From: Pseudomonadota bacterium
Lineage (GTDB): Bacteria; Pseudomonadota; Gammaproteobacteria; Legionellales; Legionellaceae
NCBI GenBank assembly: GCA_020051095.1
Contig: JAGVJN010000044.1
Coordinates: 40,600 to 104,599 of the forward strand
Reading direction: 5' to 3'
Length of the DNA stretch: 64,000 nt
Within the stretch, counting starts at the first letter, position 1. Each line of letters opens with the position of its first letter. The notes under the pieces are model-generated. The model worked only from the letters and a program-made list of their open reading frames with translations, had not been told where the DNA came from and made no database searches. The translations under genes were made by a program, and so were the position numbers. Positions 46,901 to 55,633 of the stretch are shown in pieces.

Positions 46901-47176
46901 TTATTTGCCCTTAGAGCAACAATTACCGCCAAATATATTATAAAGAAAGGCGATAACAACGCCATCTATAAATCCATGAATAAATGCGAGCGCTGTCCCT
47001 AAAAATACATTAGCTAATGTAATTCCATTGATCATGTAAAGCGCGTTCATTGTCATGACAATTGTTGTTCCATAATCAATAAAATAGGCCATCAATCCTA
47101 GAATTAACATGGTTAATCCCATAAATACACCAAGGGCCAACCCGAGACCTTTAATGCTTAGCCGACACTTTTCCAT
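46901..47176 (-). CDS. small two-segment membrane protein, holin-like in general shape
   Basis: The 91-residue protein has two or three hydrophobic segments (about 9-33 and 48-80) and a short GNCCSKGK tail with two cysteines. GGAGG precedes the ATG, supporting a real gene. Proteins of this look are sometimes labelled 'bacteriophage holin' in gammaproteobacterial genomes, but no phage gene is near, so that label should not be read as function. It is monocistronic by layout. Confidence 0.65.
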   Translation of the reverse strand: MEKCRLSIKGLGLALGVFMGLTMLILGLMAYFIDYGTTIVMTMNALYMINGITLANVFLGTALAFIHGFIDGVVIAFLYNIFGGNCCSKGK

Positions 47177-47390
47177 TACTCCCTCCTTCGTACACGTTTA
47201 CCCCTCACCTTAATTATAGTTGAGTCACAGACAGATGGTATTAAGTTATTAATTGGTATCATATTCTTGACACTTGCAGAATGTGTCTAGCAGACTGTGC
47301 AATCCTTCATGACCATACAAAATTTACTTGGTTATTCGTTCTTTATAAATGGTATAATTATGGTTTTATAAAAGGGTATAAGGATTAATC

Positions 47391-47813
47391 ATGTCCATTT
47401 GGTATCGAAGTATCACTGTCGAGCAGTTGAACCTACGTAGTCAAAATACAATGGCGGAGTTTTTAGGTATACAATTTACTGAAGTTGGGGATGATTATTT
47501 ACTGGCGACCATGCCTGTCAATGAGAAAACCAAGCAACCCATTGGCATTTTGCACGGCGGGGCAAATGTTGTGCTTGCTGAAACCATGGCGAGCACTGCT
47601 GCCAACATTGTCATTGATATCGAAAAGCAATATTGTGTTGGCCTTGAAATCAATGCCAATCATATTCGTTCTACGACGGATGGAGTCGTCACTGGCAAAA
47701 CTTATCCACTTCATCTAGGACGAAGTACGCAAGTTTGGCAAATTGAGATCAAAAATGCATCCGGTAAATTAACGTGCGTTTCTCGTATGACAGCATCCGT
47801 TTTATCGAGATAG
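47391..47813 (+). CDS. hotdog-fold acyl-CoA thioesterase (YdiI/PaaI-like)
   Basis: The 140-residue protein has the hotdog fold with GILHGGANVVLAETMAS, in which the glutamate after LA is the usual catalytic residue of the MenI/YdiI/PaaI group, and the conserved EINANHIRST strand. It would hydrolyse acyl-CoA thioesters in the cytoplasm; the specific acyl group is unknown. AAGGAT precedes the ATG. It stands between convergent or divergent genes as a single unit. Confidence 0.88.
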   Translation: MSIWYRSITVEQLNLRSQNTMAEFLGIQFTEVGDDYLLATMPVNEKTKQPIGILHGGANVVLAETMASTAANIVIDIEKQYCVGLEINANHIRSTTDGVVTGKTYPLHLGRSTQVWQIEIKNASGKLTCVSRMTASVLSR

Positions 47814-47845
47814 TACGGCATCGCTTTCAGAAATACCCTCTTAAT

Positions 47846-48562
47846 TTAAGCTGACATATGCTCTAATATGAGGATTACTAAAAAACCGATAAAAAAGCTC
47901 GAAGTAATTATTGGCGTATCTTCTACCTCACGCGCTTCAGTCAACAATTCTTCCGTAACGAGATATAATAGGGCTGCAACACCAAAGGATATCAGTGCAG
48001 ATGTATATATCGTTGGCAGTGATTGCAACAAAGAAGCACCGCCAATGGAGCCAATTGGTAATAATAGGCCTAACCCAAACACGATCAAAATCGTGTTCAA
48101 TTTATTAAATTGTTTACCCGATAACGTTGCCGCAGATGACAAGCCTAAAAATAAAACCTCAATTGCCAGCGCAAACGTAATTAGCAATCCACCTTGTTTA
48201 CCAACCAGAAAAGCTATACCAATTAATACCCCATCTATGAATAAATCAATACCGACACCTGATATGAGTCCCCACGGGGTAGCAGACTGACCACCGTGAG
48301 TATGGCCAATAGCTTCGGTTAATAGCTTTATGCCAATCATTGTTATTAAGCCGGCTAAAAAGCCAATCGTCATAGCCCAAATATTAGTCCCTTGTCCCAA
48401 ATGGGGTAATAATTCGATTGCCACAGCCGCAAAAACCACACCAGCAGCAAAATGTTGGGTTCCGCTAATTAGTTTTTCGCCAGGATTAAAAATCCCCGCA
48501 ATTATTCCACCAAGTAACATCCCAAATGTTGGTATCAAGCTATACAGAAATATGGTGGTCAT
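47846..48562 (-). CDS. ZIP-family divalent metal transporter
   Basis: The 238-residue membrane protein has about eight segments and the ZIP-type motif GVGIDLFIDGVLIG with a conserved acidic residue and LAIEVLFLGLSSAA, where histidine/glutamate metal ligands usually lie. A His-rich loop (GHTHGG, near residue 92) follows segment 3. ZIP proteins import zinc, iron or manganese into the cytoplasm. The helix-4 HN motif of classical ZIPs is replaced by acidic residues, so the metal and direction are open. Confidence 0.82.
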   Translation of the reverse strand: MTTIFLYSLIPTFGMLLGGIIAGIFNPGEKLISGTQHFAAGVVFAAVAIELLPHLGQGTNIWAMTIGFLAGLITMIGIKLLTEAIGHTHGGQSATPWGLISGVGIDLFIDGVLIGIAFLVGKQGGLLITFALAIEVLFLGLSSAATLSGKQFNKLNTILIVFGLGLLLPIGSIGGASLLQSLPTIYTSALISFGVAALLYLVTEELLTEAREVEDTPIITSSFFIGFLVILILEHMSA

Positions 48563-48706
48563 CGTATTGATTCTTAAAATTATTAACTAATTGAATATTA
48601 TCATAAAGTACAGTTTTAAGTTTGTAAAATAGTAAAAAAAATAATCGCTTGTAAGTTATCTATTAATCTATCAAAATGTTTGTTTATTTTATCCAAGGAA
48701 CTGCTC

Positions 48707-50263
48707 ATGTCACATTTTCCTGTCATTATCATCGGTGGGGGGCCTGTTGGACTTTCAATGGCTTTATTGTTGGCACAGCAAAAAATTCACTGCTTATTAG
48801 TCGAAAAGCATCCGCACACCACTAACCATCCAAAGGCAAGAGGGGTCAATGGGCGCAGCATGGAAATCTTTCGCCAACTTGGCCTTGAATCTCACTTAGA
48901 AAAATATAAGCTTCCAGCTGAGGCGACACGCTTTATTTGGTTAGAAGACTTTCAAGGACAAGAAGTTACCCGGGTTGAAGACAACACGGATTATGCGAAA
49001 CAAAGTCCAACGACACGTGCAGTCATCGCTCAAGATAATGTCGAAGATGAACTTTACAATAAAGCAGTTAATAGTGAGTATATAGACCTACATTTTAATA
49101 TGAAAATGACCAGCGCCGAACAAAATAGCGAACGTGTTTTAATCACCGTTGTTAATCAAGCTTCAAATGAAACGACGCAAGTAACCGGAGACTATCTTAT
49201 TGGGGCGGATGGTGCTTATAGTTCCTTACGGGATATATTCGGTGTCAACATGCAGGGGGCCGATAATTTAGGCGAATTTTGTAACATCTATTGTGAAATG
49301 AATTTAGACCGCTATATTGCTCATCGCCCAAGTGTTGGTTTTATGTTTACCCGGGAAGATATATTAGGCACCTTTATATTGGCGAAGGCGGGCTTTCAAA
49401 AATGGCTTGTTGGTGTTCGTCTAAGAGATGAAGCAGGTTTTAGCAAAGATATGTTTACCGACGACTATTGCGTGCAATTTGTGAAAGATGTTGTCCGGGA
49501 TGACTCTGTCGACGTGAAGCTTATTAACAAAGGTTTTTGGACAATGGCAGCCCTTATTGCGGATCAATACCGGGTAGGCCGGGTATTTCTAGCAGGCGAT
49601 GCTGCTCATCGACTTCCCCCAACAGGCGGTTTTGGTATGAACACTGGCATTCAAGATGCTCATAATTTAGCATGGAAGTTAGCCTTTGTACTCAACGGTT
49701 ATGCAAATGATTCCCTATTAAACACTTATGAGAGTGAACGATTGCCAATTGCCTATACCAATATCATGTGGAGTAATAAAAATGCCGAACGTTTTAATAA
49801 AATTTATTCGTCGTTGATTGAAGAAGACTATCAATCGTTCAAAAATGCATTAGCCGATCAAACCAATCATTTAAATAACATCAATTTAGATCTCGGCTTT
49901 ATTTATGGACAAGATTACGCCAATCATTCGGATTTTCAGCAAACGTCAGTCGTAGGGGGAAGGGCGCCTCATTGTTGGTTAAAGAGTCATGATAAAACTT
50001 ATTCAACGCTGGATCTCTTTGTTGATAAATATATCTTGTTATGCGCCAAAGAATCTGAACATTGGCATTCAGTCCTAAAAAATAAGCCATTTCCCTATCA
50101 AATCCTTGTAATTGGCAAAGAGGGAGATTATGAAGATATTAACCAAGATTTTTCGCAATTGTATGACATTGATAACGATGGTGCTGTGTTAGTTCGTCCA
50201 GACGGGCATATCGCCTGGATAGGGAAAAACCAGCAAGCCGAGTTTGATTATCACCTTGATTAA
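48707..50263 (+). CDS. FAD-dependent aromatic monooxygenase, PheA/TfdB family
   Basis: The 518-residue protein has the dinucleotide-binding GGGPVGLSMALLLA at its start, the GADGAYSSLRD segment, and the FAD-ribityl motif FLAGDAAHRLPPTGGFG, all typical of class A flavoprotein hydroxylases. A C-terminal thioredoxin-like domain (about 420-515) ends in AVLVRPDGHIAWIG. Such enzymes hydroxylate phenols or similar rings using NAD(P)H and O2. The substrate is not evident and no aromatic-degradation operon is near. The frame extends nine codons to a TTG; AAGGAA supports the ATG at 48707. Confidence 0.9.
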   Translation: MSHFPVIIIGGGPVGLSMALLLAQQKIHCLLVEKHPHTTNHPKARGVNGRSMEIFRQLGLESHLEKYKLPAEATRFIWLEDFQGQEVTRVEDNTDYAKQSPTTRAVIAQDNVEDELYNKAVNSEYIDLHFNMKMTSAEQNSERVLITVVNQASNETTQVTGDYLIGADGAYSSLRDIFGVNMQGADNLGEFCNIYCEMNLDRYIAHRPSVGFMFTREDILGTFILAKAGFQKWLVGVRLRDEAGFSKDMFTDDYCVQFVKDVVRDDSVDVKLINKGFWTMAALIADQYRVGRVFLAGDAAHRLPPTGGFGMNTGIQDAHNLAWKLAFVLNGYANDSLLNTYESERLPIAYTNIMWSNKNAERFNKIYSSLIEEDYQSFKNALADQTNHLNNINLDLGFIYGQDYANHSDFQQTSVVGGRAPHCWLKSHDKTYSTLDLFVDKYILLCAKESEHWHSVLKNKPFPYQILVIGKEGDYEDINQDFSQLYDIDNDGAVLVRPDGHIAWIGKNQQAEFDYHLD

Positions 50264-50303
50264 GCAGTTATCACATTGACTATTAGGAATGGTTAAGCAA
50301 TTG

Positions 50304-50726
50304 TTATTTTTTCTTTTGCTTGGGTGATAGCCATTCCTGCCATGTTTCCATGCCTTTTTGCATTTGTTTGACCCATTGATCCGATAATTGTTGATAGCCA
50401 TCAAACAGATTCTCTTTGTCTGGCGATTGACTGAGCATTTCAAAGCCAGATTCTAAAAAATTAGTCATCATTTCATGCAGTGGATGGCTTGATAACTTGA
50501 TGATATTAATAAGAATTTGTTTCGAAAGAAACGGATTGCTACTTGCTTCTTGTTCAACAATGATTTGTAATAAGGTCGCATTGGTTATGTCATTTTCAGT
50601 TGACGAGTCTATCACTTTAAATTCCACATTATGGTGAATATACGCTTTCAATTGTTCAAATGTGATATATTGACTAATTTCCGTATCATACAACCGACGG
50701 TTCTTGTATTTTTTTATTACTTTCAT
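50304..50726 (-). CDS. phaR: polyhydroxyalkanoate synthesis regulator, PhaR-like
   Basis: The first 60 residues (VIKKYKNRRLYDTEISQYIT and following) are the PHB accumulation regulatory DNA-binding domain. A second accumulation domain follows and ends with MQKGMETWQEWLSPKQKKK. PhaR binds both DNA and polyhydroxybutyrate and represses phasin and its own genes. The 140-residue length is on the short side of the family. It lies downstream of two phaB genes on the same strand but 100 bp away from the nearer one. Confidence 0.88.
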   Translation of the reverse strand: MKVIKKYKNRRLYDTEISQYITFEQLKAYIHHNVEFKVIDSSTENDITNATLLQIIVEQEASSNPFLSKQILINIIKLSSHPLHEMMTNFLESGFEMLSQSPDKENLFDGYQQLSDQWVKQMQKGMETWQEWLSPKQKKK

Positions 50727-50825
50727 TAGGTTACCTGTTTATATTCCCTGTTTTTCCTTCTCATAAGACAAGTTGAGAACCTGCCAGAAGGGCATCGAAA
50801 GAGGGGAAGAAGGCACTTAGGATGC

Positions 50826-51572
50826 TTAAGCAAAATACAATCCACCATTTATGTTTAAATTTGCACCGGTGATATATTGACTTCTTCGATCAATAAGAAA
50901 TTGCACTGCCCAGGCAATTTCATTTGGCTCAGCTAACCGTTTAGCAGGAATATCCTGGATGATCCCTTCTAAAATATCCGGACGAATTCCCTCCATTAAT
51001 CGCGTGTTAACATAACCAGGAGAAAGCGAGTTAACGGTGATATTATAACGAACTAATTCTTGAGCAAGGCTTTTTGTAAAACCTAAAACACCCGCTTTAG
51101 ACGCGGCATAATTGGCTTGTGAAAATTGCCCCCTCAGCGCATTGACAGAAGAAATATTCACAATTCGACCATACTCATTTTCGCGTAAATTATTAACAAC
51201 GTGGTGGGTCACATTAAACATGCCATTTAAATTCACGTTAATGACATTATCCCATTGTTTTTTAGTCATTTTGGTAAATACAGCATCTCGTGTAATGCCT
51301 GCATTATTCACTAATACATCAATGGGGCCGAAGTCGCTGAGGATGTTAGTAATCACTTCGCCGCATTGATCATAATCCGTAACATCTAATAGATGGAAGT
51401 GTATATTATTAAAACCTTCCTCTTGCAACGTTTTAAGCCAATCCTGGCTTGCTGTTTTTTCAACAATATCCATCGCAAAAACGTGCTTACACTGTTTACT
51501 GAGCATTTTACAAATCGCTGTACCAATATCACCAACTCCACCAGTAACAATCGAAAGATGGTTCTTGTTCAT
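50826..51572 (-). CDS. phaB: acetoacetyl-CoA reductase (paralogue 1)
   Basis: PhaB reduces acetoacetyl-CoA to (R)-3-hydroxybutyryl-CoA with NADPH. This 248-residue short-chain dehydrogenase has GGVGDIG (cofactor loop), NNAGITRD, an active-site serine in NISSVNALRGQFSQ and YAASKAG with the catalytic Tyr and Lys. LSPGYVNTRLMEGI is typical of PhaB rather than FabG. AGGAT precedes the ATG. It lies 98 bp downstream of a second PhaB gene with the same architecture, so the two arose by duplication. Confidence 0.88.
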   Translation of the reverse strand: MNKNHLSIVTGGVGDIGTAICKMLSKQCKHVFAMDIVEKTASQDWLKTLQEEGFNNIHFHLLDVTDYDQCGEVITNILSDFGPIDVLVNNAGITRDAVFTKMTKKQWDNVINVNLNGMFNVTHHVVNNLRENEYGRIVNISSVNALRGQFSQANYAASKAGVLGFTKSLAQELVRYNITVNSLSPGYVNTRLMEGIRPDILEGIIQDIPAKRLAEPNEIAWAVQFLIDRRSQYITGANLNINGGLYFA

Positions 51573-51670
51573 AATCAGATCCTAAAATATCAAACCACCA
51601 TCAAAGAAGGGTGGTGGTTTGATTTGGGACATGCCCAGATAATAAAATATAAATAGGGTAGTGGTATACG

Positions 51671-52417
51671 TTACATGTATTGGCCACCGTTTAAGTCAAA
51701 GTTGCTGCCAGTAATGAAACCGCTTTTGTCATCGGCTAAAAAGGTAACCATTCTAGCAACTTCTCCCACTTCTCCTAAACGCCCTACCGGTATTTGTGTT
51801 GTAATATAATCTAACGTCTCAGGCTTCATTTTAGCAACCATTTCAGTCTTAATATAGCCAGGCGATATCACATTCACAGTTATGCCTTTGCTTGCAACTT
51901 CTTGCGCCAAACTTTTGCTAAATCCATAAAGGGCTGATTTAGTCGCAGCGTAATTACATTGACCAAACTGACCTTTACGTCCATTGATTGATGAAATAGT
52001 AATAATTCTGCCATAACCAGCATCTAACATAGGTTGAAGAAAGTTGCGTGTCATATTAAAAACGGACGTTAAGTTAGCATCTAAGACGGTATGCCATTGC
52101 TCAGGCGTCATTTTTTTGAATGTGCTGTCGTTTGTAATACCCGCATTATTAACTAATACATCGATACGCCCATATGTATTGATTACTTTAGCCTTTAAGG
52201 CTTCACAATCTTCATAGTTGGAAATGTCTGCATAAGCAATATCAATGTTATATCCTTGATCTTTTTGCTTTTGCTGCCAAGCTTTAGCAGCGTCGTGATC
52301 CCCACCTTTATAATAACAAGCAATCACTTGAAAACCTGCTTTTGATAAATCTTGTGAAATGGCTGTTCCAATCCCTCCAGTACCACCTGTCACAACAGCA
52401 ATCCGATTCGTATACAT
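51671..52417 (-). CDS. phaB: acetoacetyl-CoA reductase (paralogue 2)
   Basis: This second 248-residue PhaB-type reductase has GGTGGIG, NNAGITNDSTFKKMTPEQW, SINGRKGQFGQCNYAATKSA and SPGYIKTEMVAKM. These are close to well-studied PhaB enzymes and make this the more typical of the two copies. AAGGGAGC precedes the ATG. Both copies keep all catalytic residues. No polyhydroxyalkanoate synthase gene (phaC) or thiolase is in the window. Confidence 0.9.
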   Translation of the reverse strand: MYTNRIAVVTGGTGGIGTAISQDLSKAGFQVIACYYKGGDHDAAKAWQQKQKDQGYNIDIAYADISNYEDCEALKAKVINTYGRIDVLVNNAGITNDSTFKKMTPEQWHTVLDANLTSVFNMTRNFLQPMLDAGYGRIITISSINGRKGQFGQCNYAATKSALYGFSKSLAQEVASKGITVNVISPGYIKTEMVAKMKPETLDYITTQIPVGRLGEVGEVARMVTFLADDKSGFITGSNFDLNGGQYM

Positions 52418-52561
52418 GATAAGCTCCCTTTATTATATTGATATGATTGCCTAATAAAATGGTGACTGATTAGTTACTATTTGTCAAATAGTTATACTTT
52501 TTTTGGATATTTATCTTAATGTACTAATGTATTTTCATAGGGAAGTAATCATTCGAAAGGG

Positions 52562-53935
52562 TTGATCCATGACTTTTATCCCTTTATAGTGGCTTTTGAA
52601 TTTATTTGGGAGAACGGTATTTTAAAAAATAATGAAATCTCATTTATTGGAATGATTGTTTGTCTAACAGCGAGTACATACGCAATGTATGATTTTTTTA
52701 TCGCTGTTGCTCCGAGTGTGATGACGTCACAATTAATGCATAGCTTTCACATGACAAGTACTGGGTTAGGGTGGGTAGGAGCTAGCTTTTTCTATGCCTA
52801 TGCTATCATGCAGCTGCCTTCTGGGTGGATGCTCGATAGATATGGTGCTAAACGCATGATGATTTCATATTCGTTACTCTCGTGCTTAGGACTCATCTTA
52901 TTTGCAACCACCTCCAGCTATTTTGTCGCTATGATTGGGCGGTTTTTATCTGGCACAGGTGTTTGTATTGGCTTTCTTGCTTCCTATTATTTGGCTTCAC
53001 GATGGCTACCTCACCGCTATTTTTCAACTGCGGCTGCGGCTTTGCATTGCTTAGGCACGGTAGGCGCCATTATAGCGCAAAGGCCTTTAGCCTTGATGGT
53101 AAATAACATTGGATGGCGATACACCAATTTGAATTTAGCAGCAATAACGGTCGTGCTGACAATGTTATATTTGTTTTTTATCCGCGATGGTGAGTCGTCT
53201 ACTGAAAAAAGCAAAACCAAATTAAGGGAGGCGTTGTCTTATTGTTATGGCAATACCCAACTTCGGTGGATAGCCTTGGTTGCATTTCTTGCTTGGTTAC
53301 CATTCTCAACCATTGGCGCATTATGGGGCGTTCCTTATCTAATAAAGGTATTTAATTGGGACAATCTGACGGCATCTAATTTTTGCGCATTGTTTTGGAT
53401 AGGTTCTGGTTTAGGTGGTTTTGTATTATGTGGTTTGTCAGAATGGCGGGGCAGGCGAAAAAAGCCAATGCAGTTATTTTTTTTGATAGCCGTTTTAAGC
53501 AGCTTGGTTATTGTGTGGATACCAACTTTCTCAAAAGGTGTTTTATTATTGTCGATGCTAATGCTAGGGTTATCAGTATCGGTACAGACCTTAACGTTTT
53601 CATTAATTAAAGAAAATGTCCCGCAGCAATATTTTTCAGCAGCATCAGGCCTAAATAATTCCATATCGATGCTAAGTTCTGCGATGGGCCAAGCGTTAAT
53701 TGGTATTCTGATGGATTGGCATCGCATCAATACCCATACTTCATTCGTTGACTACACAATTAGCGATTACCAATTCGCATTAGCAATTGTCCCTATTATT
53801 GCAATAATCGGTTGGTTTGTTGTCACGTTTAAAATTAAAGAGACTTATTGTATTCCTGTGGAAAAAAGACTTAATAAGTATTCTTATAACAAGGAGTCAA
53901 CCTACAGCAAAAAGGAGGTAATTAGTCATAACTAA
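52562..53935 (+). CDS. major facilitator superfamily transporter (copy 1)
   Basis: This 457-residue protein has about 12 membrane segments and the MFS signature between segments 2 and 3 (PSGWMLDRYGAKRMM). Its opening (APSVMTSQLMHSFHMTSTGL followed by FFYAYAIMQLPSG) closely resembles the MFS gene at 60978. The start is a TTG without a good ribosome binding site; the next ATG at 52652 would remove 30 residues, so the N-terminus is uncertain. Related Legionella transporters (the Pht group) carry amino acids, but the cargo here is unknown. Confidence 0.85.
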   Translation: MIHDFYPFIVAFEFIWENGILKNNEISFIGMIVCLTASTYAMYDFFIAVAPSVMTSQLMHSFHMTSTGLGWVGASFFYAYAIMQLPSGWMLDRYGAKRMMISYSLLSCLGLILFATTSSYFVAMIGRFLSGTGVCIGFLASYYLASRWLPHRYFSTAAAALHCLGTVGAIIAQRPLALMVNNIGWRYTNLNLAAITVVLTMLYLFFIRDGESSTEKSKTKLREALSYCYGNTQLRWIALVAFLAWLPFSTIGALWGVPYLIKVFNWDNLTASNFCALFWIGSGLGGFVLCGLSEWRGRRKKPMQLFFLIAVLSSLVIVWIPTFSKGVLLLSMLMLGLSVSVQTLTFSLIKENVPQQYFSAASGLNNSISMLSSAMGQALIGILMDWHRINTHTSFVDYTISDYQFALAIVPIIAIIGWFVVTFKIKETYCIPVEKRLNKYSYNKESTYSKKEVISHN

Positions 53936-53952
53936 TGTGAGCCTACCAATCA

Positions 53953-54432
53953 TTAATAGGTAGAAACGTGCACGGCTCGCGTAATCACAGGGTGATTGAT
54001 ATCATTTCCATACGCTTTGATAATAATTTGCTTGTTATGATCATCGGGGACCAAAACCACCTGCCAAGGTTTTTTCACTTTATCTTTGACATAAGAAATT
54101 CTAGGCATCGAAGAAGGCATAGAATTTTGCCGATTATCAGGATTGGCATGAGCAACCTGATTTAGTATCAATAATTTATCCACCATTTTGGAAGCAGTCC
54201 ACATTTGATAGCCACCACCATCCTGAATATTATGAACATTTGACTCGATCATAACGACGGCCATCTGCAATTCTCTTGAAAGTAAATGCTGTCCTAATTG
54301 TTGATGTTTAACACGCATCTTATGCATTTCCTGCTTTTTACTCGCTGAGTCTTGATTGCCACAAGCAGACAGTAGTAAGGATAAGAGAGTCAAAAGCGAC
54401 AAATAAATTATTTTCTGAATTCCAGCTTTCAT
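53953..54432 (-). CDS. small lipoprotein of unknown function
   Basis: A lipobox LLSAC (Cys24) ends the signal peptide of this 159-residue protein, so it should be membrane-anchored. The mature part has a charged helical stretch (KKQEMHKMRVKHQQL) and then an alpha-beta region ending PVITRAVHVSTY. I recognise no domain. GAGATA lies before the ATG. It converges with the MFS gene, with 17 bases between them. Confidence 0.72.
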   Translation of the reverse strand: MKAGIQKIIYLSLLTLLSLLLSACGNQDSASKKQEMHKMRVKHQQLGQHLLSRELQMAVVMIESNVHNIQDGGGYQMWTASKMVDKLLILNQVAHANPDNRQNSMPSSMPRISYVKDKVKKPWQVVLVPDDHNKQIIIKAYGNDINHPVITRAVHVSTY

Positions 54433-54855
54433 ATTTATCTCTAATTAGTCCATTTACAAATAAGCTTAGTTGTAAGTCGAGAATATGCAAGTTGGTTGCC
54501 TAGGATAGGTTATCAAGAGGGAATTAACTATCTATGTGCTAGGTCTGATTATTTTGATAATCAGTCTTAACGGATGGGTAATACGACTGGGCAAATTCTA
54601 ACTAGAAACCAGGATTTAATTATGAAATTATTTTGATTACGAACCCATAATAATAACCCATGAAAGCCGACCTCCGCTTTATGCGGTGGAAGACGGGAAT
54701 TGGTCTAGAGCAAGATTGAATGGGGTTTTATTTTGTCAGATTGAATTAAAAATAAAATTTCTTTTTTGGGTGCGGAATCTGGGATACAAATGAATGATAA
54801 GCTGAATGGATAAATGGGCATTTACTATATAAATACCCCATTTGATGATTGCTTA
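54433..54855. other. 423-bp region without a recognised gene
   Basis: Two hairpins can be drawn: CTGATTAT-TTTG-ATAATCAG near 54547, and CCGACCTCCGC-TTTA-GCGGTGGAAGACGG-like near 54669. Neither is followed by a T-tract. It should contain the promoter of the lipoprotein gene to its left and the 3' end of the small membrane protein gene to its right. No ORF or repeat is supported. Confidence 0.4.
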
Positions 54856-55329
54856 TTAAAAATTTGAAGCTGTATTTGTTGGTTGAAATTGTGGTAACTC
54901 AGGGGATTCTAATTCTATTTGTGAAAAATCCACTTCATTGATCCGTCTAAACTGATTAACATCCTTCTTTTGCGTAAACGTTGTAACAACGCTCGCTAGC
55001 GAGTCGACTAAGTTCACGATTGGGCTAAGCGCAGCGACAATAAGGACGAAACCGGCTGCAGCAACAGTTCTACCAGCTTCTTTTAATTTGTGCATGGATT
55101 TAGAGGAATCACCGTTTATCAAGGCTATTAACGATTTACCTAAATCCACGATAGCCGCTAATAATGTGGCAGCAGAAAGCAATGTAAACAAAACTGGCGC
55201 CGCAATAATTGACGCGCTTCGATAGGCTACATCTGAGAATGAGGTGTAGGGTCTAAAAAAAACAGGACCATGGTAGCTCTTTTGAAATGGAAGTCCCGTT
55301 GTGCCAAGCAATTTATTAATCTGAATCAT
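54856..55329 (-). CDS. orphan small membrane protein, possible effector
   Basis: The 157-residue protein has two hydrophobic stretches (about 39-62 and 86-115) flanking a short basic loop, and an acidic/polar C-terminal tail (EVDFSQIELESPELPQF). There is no signal peptide. AAGAAGG precedes the ATG. It lies divergent from another orphan gene (55634) with a shared 304-bp promoter region. Membrane hairpins with acidic tails are found among Legionella host-directed proteins, but I have no specific match. Confidence 0.65.
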   Translation of the reverse strand: MIQINKLLGTTGLPFQKSYHGPVFFRPYTSFSDVAYRSASIIAAPVLFTLLSAATLLAAIVDLGKSLIALINGDSSKSMHKLKEAGRTVAAAGFVLIVAALSPIVNLVDSLASVVTTFTQKKDVNQFRRINEVDFSQIELESPELPQFQPTNTASNF

Positions 55330-55633
55330 GATAAAAACCTTCTTTTGAAATTAGTGCGCAATTATAGTACATTTTATATAACAGAGTCAAATTCTCTCCG
55401 GAGCGTTAAATAAATATCAAGTTAAACACATAATGACAACAGACAACTTGCACCCTTATTTGTATTCGTTTTTTCCAATTAAATCTGTTATGGTAAAAGT
55501 TCACTATGATTGCGATGAATATAACTGAACTATCTTCTTAAGCGCTAACTAGTTCATCATATATTCTCTCGACTGACTTAGTGTCAGTAGTCTGCATTAA
55601 TTAAATGATATTTTTGATATACAAGGAGTGTGT
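55330..55633. other. 304-bp divergent promoter region between two orphan genes
   Basis: The region is AT-rich and must drive both flanking genes. I looked for Legionella PmrA-type (CTTAA repeats) and CpxR-type (GTAAA repeats) boxes. Only a single CTTAAG near 55535 is present, which is not enough to call a site. Confidence 0.35.

Noticed and set aside
46901..47176. Holin or prophage remnant.
   Set aside because: Only general shape suggests a holin; no lysin, phage structural gene or integrase is nearby.
55330..55633. PmrA or CpxR regulator boxes upstream of the candidate effector genes.
   Set aside because: Only an isolated half-site-like CTTAAG is present, without the direct repeat that defines these boxes.
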